8,570 bases of DNA from CAYSPU01 sp964432995 (GCA_964432995.1 CAYSPU010000248.1:1-8570); one strand, 5' to 3'. Counted from the stretch's first letter, positions 1 to 6,484 are shown. Notes: generated by a model from the sequence alone, not told the origin. A program made the numbers and translations.

Positions 1-1
1 A

Positions 2-706
2 TCCTGTCTCGGGCTAGCCATCGACCGACCCCGCTCCCAAGGCGCCACCCCCCTGGGCGCTTATTTGAAGAAGGGCGCTGACTGGCTCTTCGCCGAGCGC
101 GAACGTCAAATGGGCTACGGCACCTATCGCCTCCTGGTCGTCACCGACGGCGAAGCCCAGGATCAGAATCTGGTTCAGCGTTACACCCCGCAGATCGTCG
201 CCCGCGGGATTACCGTCGATGTCATCGGCGTCGCCATGAACCAGAGACACACGCTCGCCACCAAGGTGCACTCCTACCGCGCCGCCAACGATCCCCAATC
301 CCTCCAACGCGCCTTGGCCGAAGTCTTCGCCGAAGTCGGCGGGCGCACCACCGACACGGCCGACGCCGAAGCCTTCGCCCTGCTTGACCCGATTCCCGAA
401 GGCGTTGCGCTGGCCGCCATCCAGGCCCTCTCGACCACCGGGAACCAGCCCATCGGGGAACAGACCGCGGCTCCAGCTTCCGCCGCCGTTCCGCCAAGCA
501 CACCTCCTCCCCAACCGCCGGCCGCCGCCGCGGCACCGCATTCGTCCCCACCGTCGCCTTCGGCTCCGCCCCCACACCGGCCGCCCATCCCCCGCGGGAC
601 CGTGGCTACCTTCGTTCATCTGCTCGGCTCCCTCTTCTGCATCGGTGTCACCTTCGTGATCATCCTGGCCTTCGTCATCCGCGCCGCCCGAAAGAACCGC
701 CGATGA
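2..706 (+). CDS. vWA-domain protein with C-terminal membrane anchor (5' partial)
   Basis: The frame is open to the left edge, so the gene begins upstream; 234 residues are visible. A TPLG segment near the left edge fits the third MIDAS loop (metal-binding Thr) of a von Willebrand A domain, and the VVTDG strand about 35 residues later fits the MIDAS Asp strand. The DxSxS loop would lie outside the window. After the domain comes a linker of roughly 45 residues rich in Pro, Ala and Ser (about nt 470-595), then one hydrophobic helix (about nt 610-685) ending in a basic RAARKNRR tail. The basic tail suggests the vWA domain is periplasmic and the C-terminus cytoplasmic. A TTG at 65 can be read as a start but would cut the vWA fold, so it is rejected. 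The stop overlaps the next ATG by 4 nt, implying translational coupling with the SBP-OmpA gene. vWA domains usually mediate metal-dependent protein-protein contacts and often pair with AAA+ ATPases. The family is fairly sure; the partner is unknown. Confidence 0.8.
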   Translation, partial: SCLGLAIDRPRSQGATPLGAYLKKGADWLFAERERQMGYGTYRLLVVTDGEAQDQNLVQRYTPQIVARGITVDVIGVAMNQRHTLATKVHSYRAANDPQSLQRALAEVFAEVGGRTTDTADAEAFALLDPIPEGVALAAIQALSTTGNQPIGEQTAAPASAAVPPSTPPPQPPAAAAAPHSSPPSPSAPPPHRPPIPRGTVATFVHLLGSLFCIGVTFVIILAFVIRAARKNRR

Positions 707-2280
707 GCGAACGACGCCACAAAGGTTACCTGATCGCCGCAGTCGTCTGGCTGGTCCTCATCGGCCTGCTCGCCGTCGCCTACCGCCTCCTGGTTCACCC
801 CCACGTCGTCGACCGTCTCGAGAAGGCCACCAGCGGCACCAGCCAATACCGCGACGAAATCGTCCTCGCCCTCGATTCCTTCTCCGGCTACTGCCTCCTT
901 CGCTCCGAGGCGCTGCGGGAGGACCTGAAACAACAGCAAATCCGCCTCACCCTCCAGGACGATCAGGCGGACTACGTCGCCCGGCTCCGGAGCTTGAAAG
1001 ACGGAAAGAGCCAGCTCGCCGCCTTCACCATCGATTCCCTAATCACTTCCGGCGCCAAAGCCGGCGACTTCCCCGCCAGCATCGTCCTTGTCCTCGACGA
1101 AACCGTCGGCGGCGACGCGATTGTCGCCTACCAGGGGGGCGTCAAAAGCCTCCAGGACCTGGGACATCCCTCCGCCCGCATCGTGCTGACCCCCAACTCG
1201 CCCTCCGAGTTCCTCGCGCGGGTGGTCCTCGCTCACTTCAATCTGCCCGGTCTGCCCGACAACTGGCTCGTGCCGGCCAAAGACGCTGCCGACGTCCTCA
1301 GCCAATTCCGCAGCGCTTCGCCCTCGGACCGCAAGGCCTTCGTCCTCTGGCAGCCGTTCGTCTCCCGCGCTCTCCAGCAGAAGGACGCCCACGTTCTCCT
1401 CGATAGCTCCCGCCTGCGCGGCTATATCGTCGATGTTCTGGTCGCCCAACGCCAGTTCCTCCACGACCGACCCGACTTGGTCCGGTCTTTCCTGGAGGCT
1501 TACGCGCGCACCGCCTACCGCTACAGCCAGCAAACCAACGACCTCGTCCAATTGGTCAAAGCCGATGCCCGCCAGACCGGAGCCGAAACCCTCGACGACT
1601 CCCAGGCCGCCAGCATCGTCAACGGCATCCGCTGGAAGAACATTCTCGAAAATTATGCTCACTTCCGCCTCACCGGCACCACGGACCCCGACGACGTCGC
1701 CTCCCTCGAAGACATGATCGCCAACATCACCGAAGTCCTGGTCAAGACGAAGGCCCTTTCCGAAGACCCCCTCTCGGGACGCCATAACACGCTTTACTAC
1801 GACCGGCCCCTGGGCGAAATGCGGGCCGCCCAGTTCCACCCCGCCAAAGGCCTCAACCTCGTCTCCGGTCTGGGCCCGGACCCCGCCCTCGAACCGGTGC
1901 GCCGCGATCAGGCCCCCACCACGCTCTCCCCACAGCAGTGGCAGACGCTCCGCCCCGTTGGTGAGCTGCGCACCCAGCCCATCCTCTTCCGGCGCGGATT
2001 GGCCGAAGTCAGCCTCGATAGTGAACGCGACTTGCAGGAACTGGCGCGGCGACTCCAGGCCTTCCCCAGATTCTACGTTCGGGTCATCGGCCACGCCCGG
2101 GCCGAAGGCGATCCCGAGGCAAATCGTGCCCTCGCCCAAGCCCGCGCCGAGGCCGCAGTCCGGCAACTCGTCCGCCAAGGCCTGTCACCCCAACGCGTTC
2201 GTGCCGAAACTGCGCTCCCCGCCGCCGGCGGCGCCGAAGCCCAGGCCGTCTCGTTCGTCGTCGGACAATTGCCCTACTGA
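703..2280 (+). CDS. Membrane-anchored ABC substrate-binding protein fused to OmpA-like domain
   Basis: 525 aa, with the ATG inside the ATGA overlap with the vWA gene. Residues 8-30 form one hydrophobic helix after a basic start (SERRHKG), without a clear signal-peptidase site, so it is probably an inner-membrane anchor. Residues about 50-350 resemble type-2 periplasmic binding proteins of the NMT1/SsuA (COG0715) kind. The hinge stretch 214-248 (LWQPFV, then DAHVLLDSS) matches residues 238-272 of the downstream SBP at 4822-6027. A linker follows (about 355-425), then an OmpA-like C-terminal domain (about 426-525) with the pattern GH...G...N..LAQARAEA. The Arg that contacts diaminopimelate in characterised OmpA domains is present (R481), but the paired Asp of the usual GHTD motif is Arg (R466), so peptidoglycan binding may be altered or lost. 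From memory, such fusions are annotated as 'phosphate ABC transporter substrate-binding/OmpA family protein', but nothing here shows phosphate binding. Ligand unknown. Confidence 0.85.
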   Translation: MSERRHKGYLIAAVVWLVLIGLLAVAYRLLVHPHVVDRLEKATSGTSQYRDEIVLALDSFSGYCLLRSEALREDLKQQQIRLTLQDDQADYVARLRSLKDGKSQLAAFTIDSLITSGAKAGDFPASIVLVLDETVGGDAIVAYQGGVKSLQDLGHPSARIVLTPNSPSEFLARVVLAHFNLPGLPDNWLVPAKDAADVLSQFRSASPSDRKAFVLWQPFVSRALQQKDAHVLLDSSRLRGYIVDVLVAQRQFLHDRPDLVRSFLEAYARTAYRYSQQTNDLVQLVKADARQTGAETLDDSQAASIVNGIRWKNILENYAHFRLTGTTDPDDVASLEDMIANITEVLVKTKALSEDPLSGRHNTLYYDRPLGEMRAAQFHPAKGLNLVSGLGPDPALEPVRRDQAPTTLSPQQWQTLRPVGELRTQPILFRRGLAEVSLDSERDLQELARRLQAFPRFYVRVIGHARAEGDPEANRALAQARAEAAVRQLVRQGLSPQRVRAETALPAAGGAEAQAVSFVVGQLPY

Positions 2281-2384
2281 CCCGCACGATGACCGCGCCA
2301 CCTCCCAGGCACAGTCCCGCGCCCGAGGGAGGACGACATCTCCAAAGCGGTCGCAGTGATCCTGTCAGCGAACCCGAATGTCAG

Positions 2385-2574
2385 GTAGGGCGACCTCTCC
2401 GAGGGCGCCGCCAGGGAATGCAGAAGGCGGAATGCAGAATGCAGAATGAAGGCGCTCAGTCCCCGGCGCGACCGGATGCCTGCGCAAGTCCTGGGGACGC
2501 CAGGCTCCGGGCGTCCGAACCGTGCTCCCACTCCCTCCGTGACCATCCGGACACGCGAGGCCGCGTGTCCCTAC
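2385..2574. repeat. REP/BIME-like element A (inverted GTAG-palindrome pair)
   Basis: The left end is GTAG (2385-2388) followed by the 21-nt imperfect palindrome 2389-2409 (GGCG stem, one A/G mismatch, CCTC/GAGG stem). The right end is the inverse: a palindrome at 2549-2570 with a perfect 9-bp stem (GGACACGCG/CGCGTGTCC), then CTAC (2571-2574), the complement of GTAG. Between them are five GAATGCA-type heptamers (2416-2450) and a stretch starting ATGAAGGCGCT that is shared with element C. A GTAG tetranucleotide beside a mismatched palindrome, paired in inverse orientation, is the layout of REP/BIME elements mobilised by RAYT (TnpA-REP) proteins. No RAYT gene is in the window. Confidence 0.75.
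2416..2450 (+). repeat. GAATGCA heptamer tandem, five units
   Basis: Five consecutive 7-bp units read GAATGCA, GAAGGCG, GAATGCA, GAATGCA, GAATGAA. The same array recurs at 6096-6130 in the same orientation and at 8318-8345 inverted. It lies inside REP-like element A, directly after its left palindrome. Confidence 0.85.
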
Positions 2575-3161
2575 CTCATGCTTCGACGCTTCACGGTGCG
2601 ATGGCTTCACCGCCACCAGATGGCGGCAGCTTGCTTGGTAAACTGCCCGTCTCCCAACCCGCAAGCCGCACGCCTCCTCCCGTCTTACCCCCCGCGGCGC
2701 ACCCACCGGTACTCCCCGCCGTTCCCCCGGTGCTCAACCGCTCCCGATCCGCCCCCGTCCGCAAGCCGCCGGTCAAGCGGAACGTCAGGCAACCGCTCGC
2801 ACCAACCTCACGCCCGGCGTCGGCCAAAGAGCGCCTCGATTCCCAAAGTGCACCTCAAGCAGTCGGAGGGCGTTCGAAGCTGTGGAGCTTGCTGCGCCCG
2901 GGACGGGCGCACTCCCGTGCCGGACCGCGGCCGTCCCCGGCCGCAGCAACTGCCGACGGCCTGCCCGTTCGCTCTGCAACCGAGGGGCCCGCCAACGTCA
3001 GCCCTCACCACCCCCGGCGACAAACGCCCCCGGCTGCGGATTCCGATGTGACTCCTTCGAAGCCGTGCCCGGCTGCGCCTCCCACTCCGCCGCCCTCACA
3101 AATCCTCTGTCCAGCACCTGCGATTCCTGCTATCTCCATCTTCAACCTGAGACCGAATCGG

Positions 3162-3950
3162 ATGCCCGACTCGCGCACAGTCACCCGGAGAGTCCTGCTC
3201 CGCCTGCTGGGTCGCCCCAGCGTGCTGGCCCCCGTCGTCCTGGGTACGACCGGCGGCAGCATCCTCTGGGCCCTCAACGGCAACCCCAGCCTCGGCTGGT
3301 TCCTCCTGCTGGCAGGCATCCTCGGTTCCGTCGGCTCCTACCTCACCCGCGTCCTCCTCGATAACGGACGCACCGCCAAGACCGTCCTCATCGAAATGGA
3401 GCGCGAAGCCCAGGCCGCCTGGCAGGCTGCCCTCGATGACCTCGACCGCCGCCTCGTCCAGGCCGACCAGGACCCCCGCCCCGAGACCGCCCTGCGCGAT
3501 ATGCGCGCTCTCCTCCGCGCCCTCGAGGATATCGCCGATGACAGCCCGCCCGAGCACCTCCCCGCCCTGATCGAAGTCCGCTCCCAAGTGCGCCAGCTCT
3601 TCGATCACTCCGTCCGCGCCCTCGAACGGACCATGAAGCTCTTCGACACTGCCCGCCAGCTCCAGTCCCAGGAAGCCCGCCGCCCTTTGGTCGACGAACG
3701 CGAACGCATCCTGGCCGACCTCCAGGCCGGCATCCAACAGCTCGGCTCCACCGTCGTCGCCCTCCAACGCATCGGCGCCGGTGACCACGCCCGCACTGAA
3801 CTCGCCCGCCTCCGACAGGAACTCGACCGTAGCCTCGAAGTCGCCGGACGCGTCGAATCCAGACTCGATTCCCTCCTCAGCAACACTACCCCGGACTACG
3901 GTGAACCCTCGCCCCGCCCCACGGCGGAGCCCAACGTGAAAGGAAACTAA
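3162..3950 (+). CDS. Two-TM coiled-coil membrane protein of unknown family, PspA partner candidate
   Basis: 262 aa from the ATG at 3162. The open frame continues upstream to 2289, but that part is translated repeat and low-complexity sequence; 3162 is the first ATG from which the product looks like a protein. A GTG at 3048 is a weaker alternative, and no strong Shine-Dalgarno precedes either. A basic N-terminus (RRVLLRLLGR) leads into hydrophobic segments at about 20-38 and 43-65 separated by a short NGNP turn, so both ends should be cytoplasmic. Residues 70-250 are highly charged and heptad-like with many Arg, Glu, Leu and Gln, predicting long helices or coiled coil. The tail is short and Pro-rich. 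I do not recognise the family. The stop lies 2 bp before the PspA-family ATG, and the PspA ribosome-binding site overlaps this gene's last codons. A cytoplasmic coiled coil on a membrane hairpin could dock PspA-like filaments, loosely analogous to PspB/PspC; that is inference. Confidence 0.75.
   Translation: MPDSRTVTRRVLLRLLGRPSVLAPVVLGTTGGSILWALNGNPSLGWFLLLAGILGSVGSYLTRVLLDNGRTAKTVLIEMEREAQAAWQAALDDLDRRLVQADQDPRPETALRDMRALLRALEDIADDSPPEHLPALIEVRSQVRQLFDHSVRALERTMKLFDTARQLQSQEARRPLVDERERILADLQAGIQQLGSTVVALQRIGAGDHARTELARLRQELDRSLEVAGRVESRLDSLLSNTTPDYGEPSPRPTAEPNVKGN
3939..3944 (+). promoter_or_regulatory. Ribosome binding site of the PspA-family gene
   Basis: AAAGGA lies 8 nt before the ATG at 3953 and within the final codons of the upstream gene. 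It is one of the few clear Shine-Dalgarno sequences in the window; it fixes the start and suggests strong or coupled translation. Confidence 0.7.
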
Positions 3951-3952
3951 GT

Positions 3953-4771
3953 ATGTTCCGCGCCATCGGCCGCTGGTTCAAAGCCATCGGCTACCTGCTG
4001 ACCGGTCAAATCGATTCCGCCCGACGCGTTCTCGATACCAACCCCCACGTCGTCCGGGCCAAATACGACACCATCATCCGCGACAAGGTCGCCCGCATCC
4101 AAACCTACAAACAAGCTGTCGCCGGCCTCATCGCCCAGCAGGAAAACAAGATGGCCGTCGTCAAACGCCTCACCGAAGAGGTTCAGAACCTCGAACGCCT
4201 CAAGGCCGGCGCCCTCGCCAAAGCCAAACTCACCGTCGAAAAACTCAAAGCCGCCGGCAAAACCGACGAAGAAGTCAAAGCCGACGAGGACTACAAACGC
4301 TGCCTCGCCGCCTACAACGACTTCTCCGCCACCCTCGCCGAGAAACAAAGCCACATCACGGATAACGAGCAGGACATCGAGGGCTACAGCAAAACCATCG
4401 GCGACCACAAGGTCCAGCTCCAGCAACTCCTCCGCGAGGTCGACAAAATCAAGGCCGAAGCCCACGACGCCGTCGCCGACATCATCACCGCCAAACAGGA
4501 GAAGGACATCGCCGACATGCTCGCCGGCATCGCCCAGGACGGCACCGCCCAGGAACTCCAAAACCTCCGCCAACTCCGCCAGGAAGTCCGCGCCGAAGCC
4601 CGCGTCTCCAAGGAACTCGCCGGCACCGACACCAAAGCCCAGGAAGCCGAATTCCTCGAATACGCCCGCACCAGCCAGTCCAATGCCGAGTTCGACAACC
4701 TCATCGGCCTGGGCACCACCACCGAGTCCAAACCCGCCGCCAAGACCAAGGACGCCGCCCTGCCGGAATAG
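3953..4771 (+). CDS. PspA/IM30 (Vipp1) family protein
   Basis: 272 aa, longer than E. coli PspA (about 222) and similar to Vipp1/IM30. The N-terminal segment MFRAIGRWFKAIGYLLTG is amphipathic, with basic residues facing aromatic and aliphatic ones, as expected for the membrane-binding helix 0. Residues about 32-215 are almost wholly charged helix: a long hairpin (35-100 and 110-185) with the family-style run of Lys, Glu, Gln and Ala and no membrane segment. Residues 185-255 hold further short helices, and the end is a disordered Lys/Ala tail. Family members polymerise on stressed inner membranes (ESCRT-III-like) and limit proton leakage or remodel membrane. The neighbours are not pspBC or pspF but a two-TM coiled-coil gene 2 bp upstream and an SBP 50 bp downstream. 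The family call rests on overall architecture and remembered similarity to PspA-like proteins of Planctomycetes and Verrucomicrobia, not on a search. Confidence 0.8.
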   Translation: MFRAIGRWFKAIGYLLTGQIDSARRVLDTNPHVVRAKYDTIIRDKVARIQTYKQAVAGLIAQQENKMAVVKRLTEEVQNLERLKAGALAKAKLTVEKLKAAGKTDEEVKADEDYKRCLAAYNDFSATLAEKQSHITDNEQDIEGYSKTIGDHKVQLQQLLREVDKIKAEAHDAVADIITAKQEKDIADMLAGIAQDGTAQELQNLRQLRQEVRAEARVSKELAGTDTKAQEAEFLEYARTSQSNAEFDNLIGLGTTTESKPAAKTKDAALPE

Positions 4772-4812
4772 CCAAGCCCCGAAATCGATCCCGCAAACCC
4801 GCACTTCACACC

Positions 4813-4816
4813 AGGA
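4813..4816 (+). promoter_or_regulatory. Ribosome binding site supporting the ATG at 4822
   Basis: AGGA sits 5 nt before the ATG at 4822. The in-frame alternatives at 4876 and 4894 have no comparable motif and lie inside a repeat element, so this site favours the upstream start. Confidence 0.55.
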
Positions 4817-4821
4817 ATTCC

Positions 4822-6027
4822 ATGAATCTCCCCCTGAACCGTCAGGCAGGGCGACCTCTCCGAGGGCGCCGCCAGATGCCGTCGCCAGACCTCATGTTTC
4901 CGGCGCGATACGGAGATCGCGCCCTACCTCCCGCGGGTTCATGGCCCCGGTGCCTCGGCCCCAACAGTTGGCTCTCCGGCAGCCGCTCCCTGCTTCTGGC
5001 CGCCCTCACCACCCTCGTCCTCACCACTGCCGCCGCCGCCCCGGCCTTCTCCCTTGCCTGGAGCGAATACCCCTCCTGGAGCGTGTTCGGCGTCGCCCAC
5101 GAAGTCAAAATCATCGATGGCGCCGAAGGCAAACTCGGCCCCATCGAACAGAAGTGGAACGTCGACATCGTCCTCAAGGAGGCTGAATACGACCCCTGCC
5201 TCACCATGTACGGCGCGGCCCAATGCGATGCGGTCTGCATCACCACGCTCGATGCCCTGAACCCTTCCCTCAGCCGCCCTTCCGTGGTCGTCCTTCCCAC
5301 CTCCACCAGCTTCGGTGCCGATGCCCTCATCGTCCCCAAGTCCATCAGCCGCATCCAGCAACTGCGCGGGAAGAAGATCTTCGGCCTTGCCAAAAGCGTC
5401 TCCGAATACTGCTTCAACCGGAACCTCGAACTCCTCGGCGAAAAAACCGCCGACTACAAGTTCACCAACATGGACCCAGGGGCCGCCGCCGTCGCTTTCC
5501 AACAGAAACAAAAGGAGATCGAGGCCATCGTCGTCTGGAACCCCTTCGTCCTCGAGTCCCTCCAGAAACGCCCCGACGCCCACGTGCTCTTCGACTCGAC
5601 CAAAATCCCCAACGAGATCATTGACTCGGTCGTCGTCGCCCAGGCTTCCCTCGACCGCCCCGGCGGCGAGGCCTTCGCCTGCGCCGTCATCGACACCTTC
5701 TACAGCATCAACCGGCGCATGGCCGACCCCGCCACCCGCGACGACACCCTCGTCGCCCTCGGCGAGAAATTCAGTCACCTCAACCTCGAGTCCATGAAGA
5801 AGGTCGTCCAGCAAACCCGCTTCTACGCCACCCCCAAGGAAGCCGCCGACCTCTTCACCGGCGCCGAACTCAAGGCTCTCACCCAGCGCGTCGTCAACTT
5901 CTGCGTCCAGCAGGAAATCGTCCCCAGCACCCCGAAGATCGGCTACGGCGCCAAATCCGACGCGCCCCGCGTCGCTCTGCGATTCGATCCCGCCCACATC
6001 CGGAAGGTCGCAGCCGGCGGTCAGTGA
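4822..6027 (+). CDS. Secreted ABC transporter substrate-binding protein (NMT1/SsuA-like)
   Basis: 401 aa from the ATG at 4822, chosen for its AGGA. The hydrophobic core of a signal peptide is at residues 57-74 (SLLLAALTTLVL, then TAAAAPA), with cleavage likely near residue 75, so the n-region is an abnormal 55 residues. Residues about 9-36 of it are encoded by REP-like element B. Starts at 4876 or 4894 would shorten this region. The mature part opens SLAWSEYPSW, typical of COG0715 SBPs, and contains GAAQCDAV, VVWNPF (237-242) and a HVLFDSTKIPNEIID-type stretch (254-268). This stretch closely recalls urea-carboxylase/guanidine-associated transporter SBPs, though no carboxylase gene is present. 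The region also matches residues 214-248 of the SBP-OmpA fusion, so the two are paralogues. Six Cys in the mature part (126, 135, 139, 197, 287, 361) are unusual and might form disulfides. It probably delivers ligand to the permease at 6496-7302. Ligand unknown. Confidence 0.85.
   Translation: MNLPLNRQAGRPLRGRRQMPSPDLMFPARYGDRALPPAGSWPRCLGPNSWLSGSRSLLLAALTTLVLTTAAAAPAFSLAWSEYPSWSVFGVAHEVKIIDGAEGKLGPIEQKWNVDIVLKEAEYDPCLTMYGAAQCDAVCITTLDALNPSLSRPSVVVLPTSTSFGADALIVPKSISRIQQLRGKKIFGLAKSVSEYCFNRNLELLGEKTADYKFTNMDPGAAAVAFQQKQKEIEAIVVWNPFVLESLQKRPDAHVLFDSTKIPNEIIDSVVVAQASLDRPGGEAFACAVIDTFYSINRRMADPATRDDTLVALGEKFSHLNLESMKKVVQQTRFYATPKEAADLFTGAELKALTQRVVNFCVQQEIVPSTPKIGYGAKSDAPRVALRFDPAHIRKVAAGGQ
4846..4927. 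repeat. REP/BIME-like element B inside the SBP 5' coding region
   Basis: The left end is GCAG (4846-4849) plus the 21-nt palindrome 4850-4870, identical to that of elements A and C. The right end is a perfect 8-bp stem with a 6-nt loop (GGCGCGAT, ACGGAG, ATCGCGCC; 4902-4923) followed by CTAC (4924-4927). At 82 bp it is the shortest copy and lacks the GAATGCA array. It is read through in frame between the start codon and the signal-peptide core of the SBP gene. Confidence 0.75.
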
Positions 6028-6064
6028 TGCCGCCATGGAACGGTGGCTTCCGATATACCGTACG

Positions 6065-6169
6065 GTAGGGCGACCTCTCCGAGGGCGCCGCAAGGGAATG
6101 CAGAATGCAGAATGCAGAATGCTGGATGAAGGCGCTGAGTCCCCGGCGTGCCCGGACGCCGCGCCCTGC
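6065..6169. repeat. REP/BIME-like element C
   Basis: The left end is GTAG (6065-6068) plus the 21-nt palindrome at 6069-6089, identical to elements A and B. The GAATGCA array (6096-6130) and an ATGAAGGCGCTGAGTCCCCG stretch follow, nearly identical to element A. The right end has a 6-bp stem (6144-6161, CGGCGT/ACGCCG) and then, after a few bases, CTGC (6166-6169), the complement of GCAG. It begins about 37 bp after the SBP stop. Confidence 0.72.
6096..6130 (+). repeat. GAATGCA heptamer tandem, five units
   Basis: Units read GAATGCA three times, then GAATGCT and GGATGAA. It occupies the same place relative to the left palindrome as the array in element A, so array and palindrome probably moved together. 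Confidence 0.85.
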
Positions 6170-6366
6170 CTTCTGCCGATCGGTGGACCGGATGCGCCTC
6201 CGCGGCTCCGGGGGGCAGCATTTCCCGTGAACCTCGTAGCCGCCGCCGTCAGTCGGCGCACGACTCTGTGCCGGACAGTCAGCGCGGACTTGCGTCCGCA
6301 GCCAGGGGTCATGGGCCCAAGGCATTCCGTCTCTGCCGACAGGCGGCTCTGCATGAACCGCTGGGG

Positions 6367-6428
6367 CCAACGCTCAACCTTCCACCCTGCTCCGTTGGAC
6401 GTTGAACATCGGAAGTTGAGCGTTGAGC
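6367..6428. repeat. Inverted repeat with GTTGRRC heptamers
   Basis: The left arm 6367-6383 (CCAACGCTCAACCTTCC) pairs with the right arm 6411-6425 (GGAAGTTGAGCGTTG) almost completely, with one unpaired base and a loop of about 27 nt. The loop and right arm contain GTTGGAC, GTTGAAC, GTTGAGC, GTTGAGC, a second heptamer family distinct from GAATGCA. There is no T-run, so a classical terminator is not supported. Confidence 0.6.
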
Positions 6429-6484
6429 GTTCGGTGGTTCATGGTCCCCGGGGCGTATCAGACCGCTGGACGTCCGCACTCTCC

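Larger units (their letters stand above)
2281..3161. other. Long repeat-rich intergenic region, fortuitously open in two frames
   Basis: About 880 bp without a convincing gene. A reading frame runs from 2289 straight into the gene at 3162, and a second open frame spans 2446-3051. Both translate to Pro/Ser/Arg-rich low-complexity sequence and pass through the repeat element at 2385-2574, and neither shows the C-ending codon pattern of the neighbours. They are treated as chance openness in GC-rich DNA. Besides the element, the region holds a stretch at about 2880-2960 resembling the spacer at 6240-6310 (shared GGCGCAC...GTGCCGGAC). A promoter for the downstream genes could lie here, but no -35/-10 pair stands out. 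No clear terminator follows the SBP-OmpA stop. Confidence 0.6.

Noticed and set aside
1039..2178. Long minus-strand open frame (379 codons) opposite the SBP-OmpA gene
   Set aside because: It is the antisense shadow of a C-ending-codon gene; the product is Gly/Glu/Asp/Val-rich with no recognisable domain, and the + strand gene is well supported.
4941..5186. ATG at 4941 as an alternative SBP start just after the repeat element
   Set aside because: It is in another frame; its product is Pro/Arg-rich, while the signal peptide and mature SBP are read in the frame of 4822.
6284..6299. Small GC-rich hairpin as a terminator
   Set aside because: The stem is only 6 bp and no T-rich tract follows; such hairpins are common by chance in this GC-rich DNA.
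4939..6354. Minus-strand open frame (471 codons) opposite the secreted SBP
   Set aside because: It crosses REP-like element C and the intergenic spacer and is the mirror of a clear SBP gene.
6367..6428. Rho-independent terminator before the permease
   Set aside because: The inverted repeat has a loop of about 27 nt and no T-run; it looks like a repeat element with GTTGRRC heptamers.
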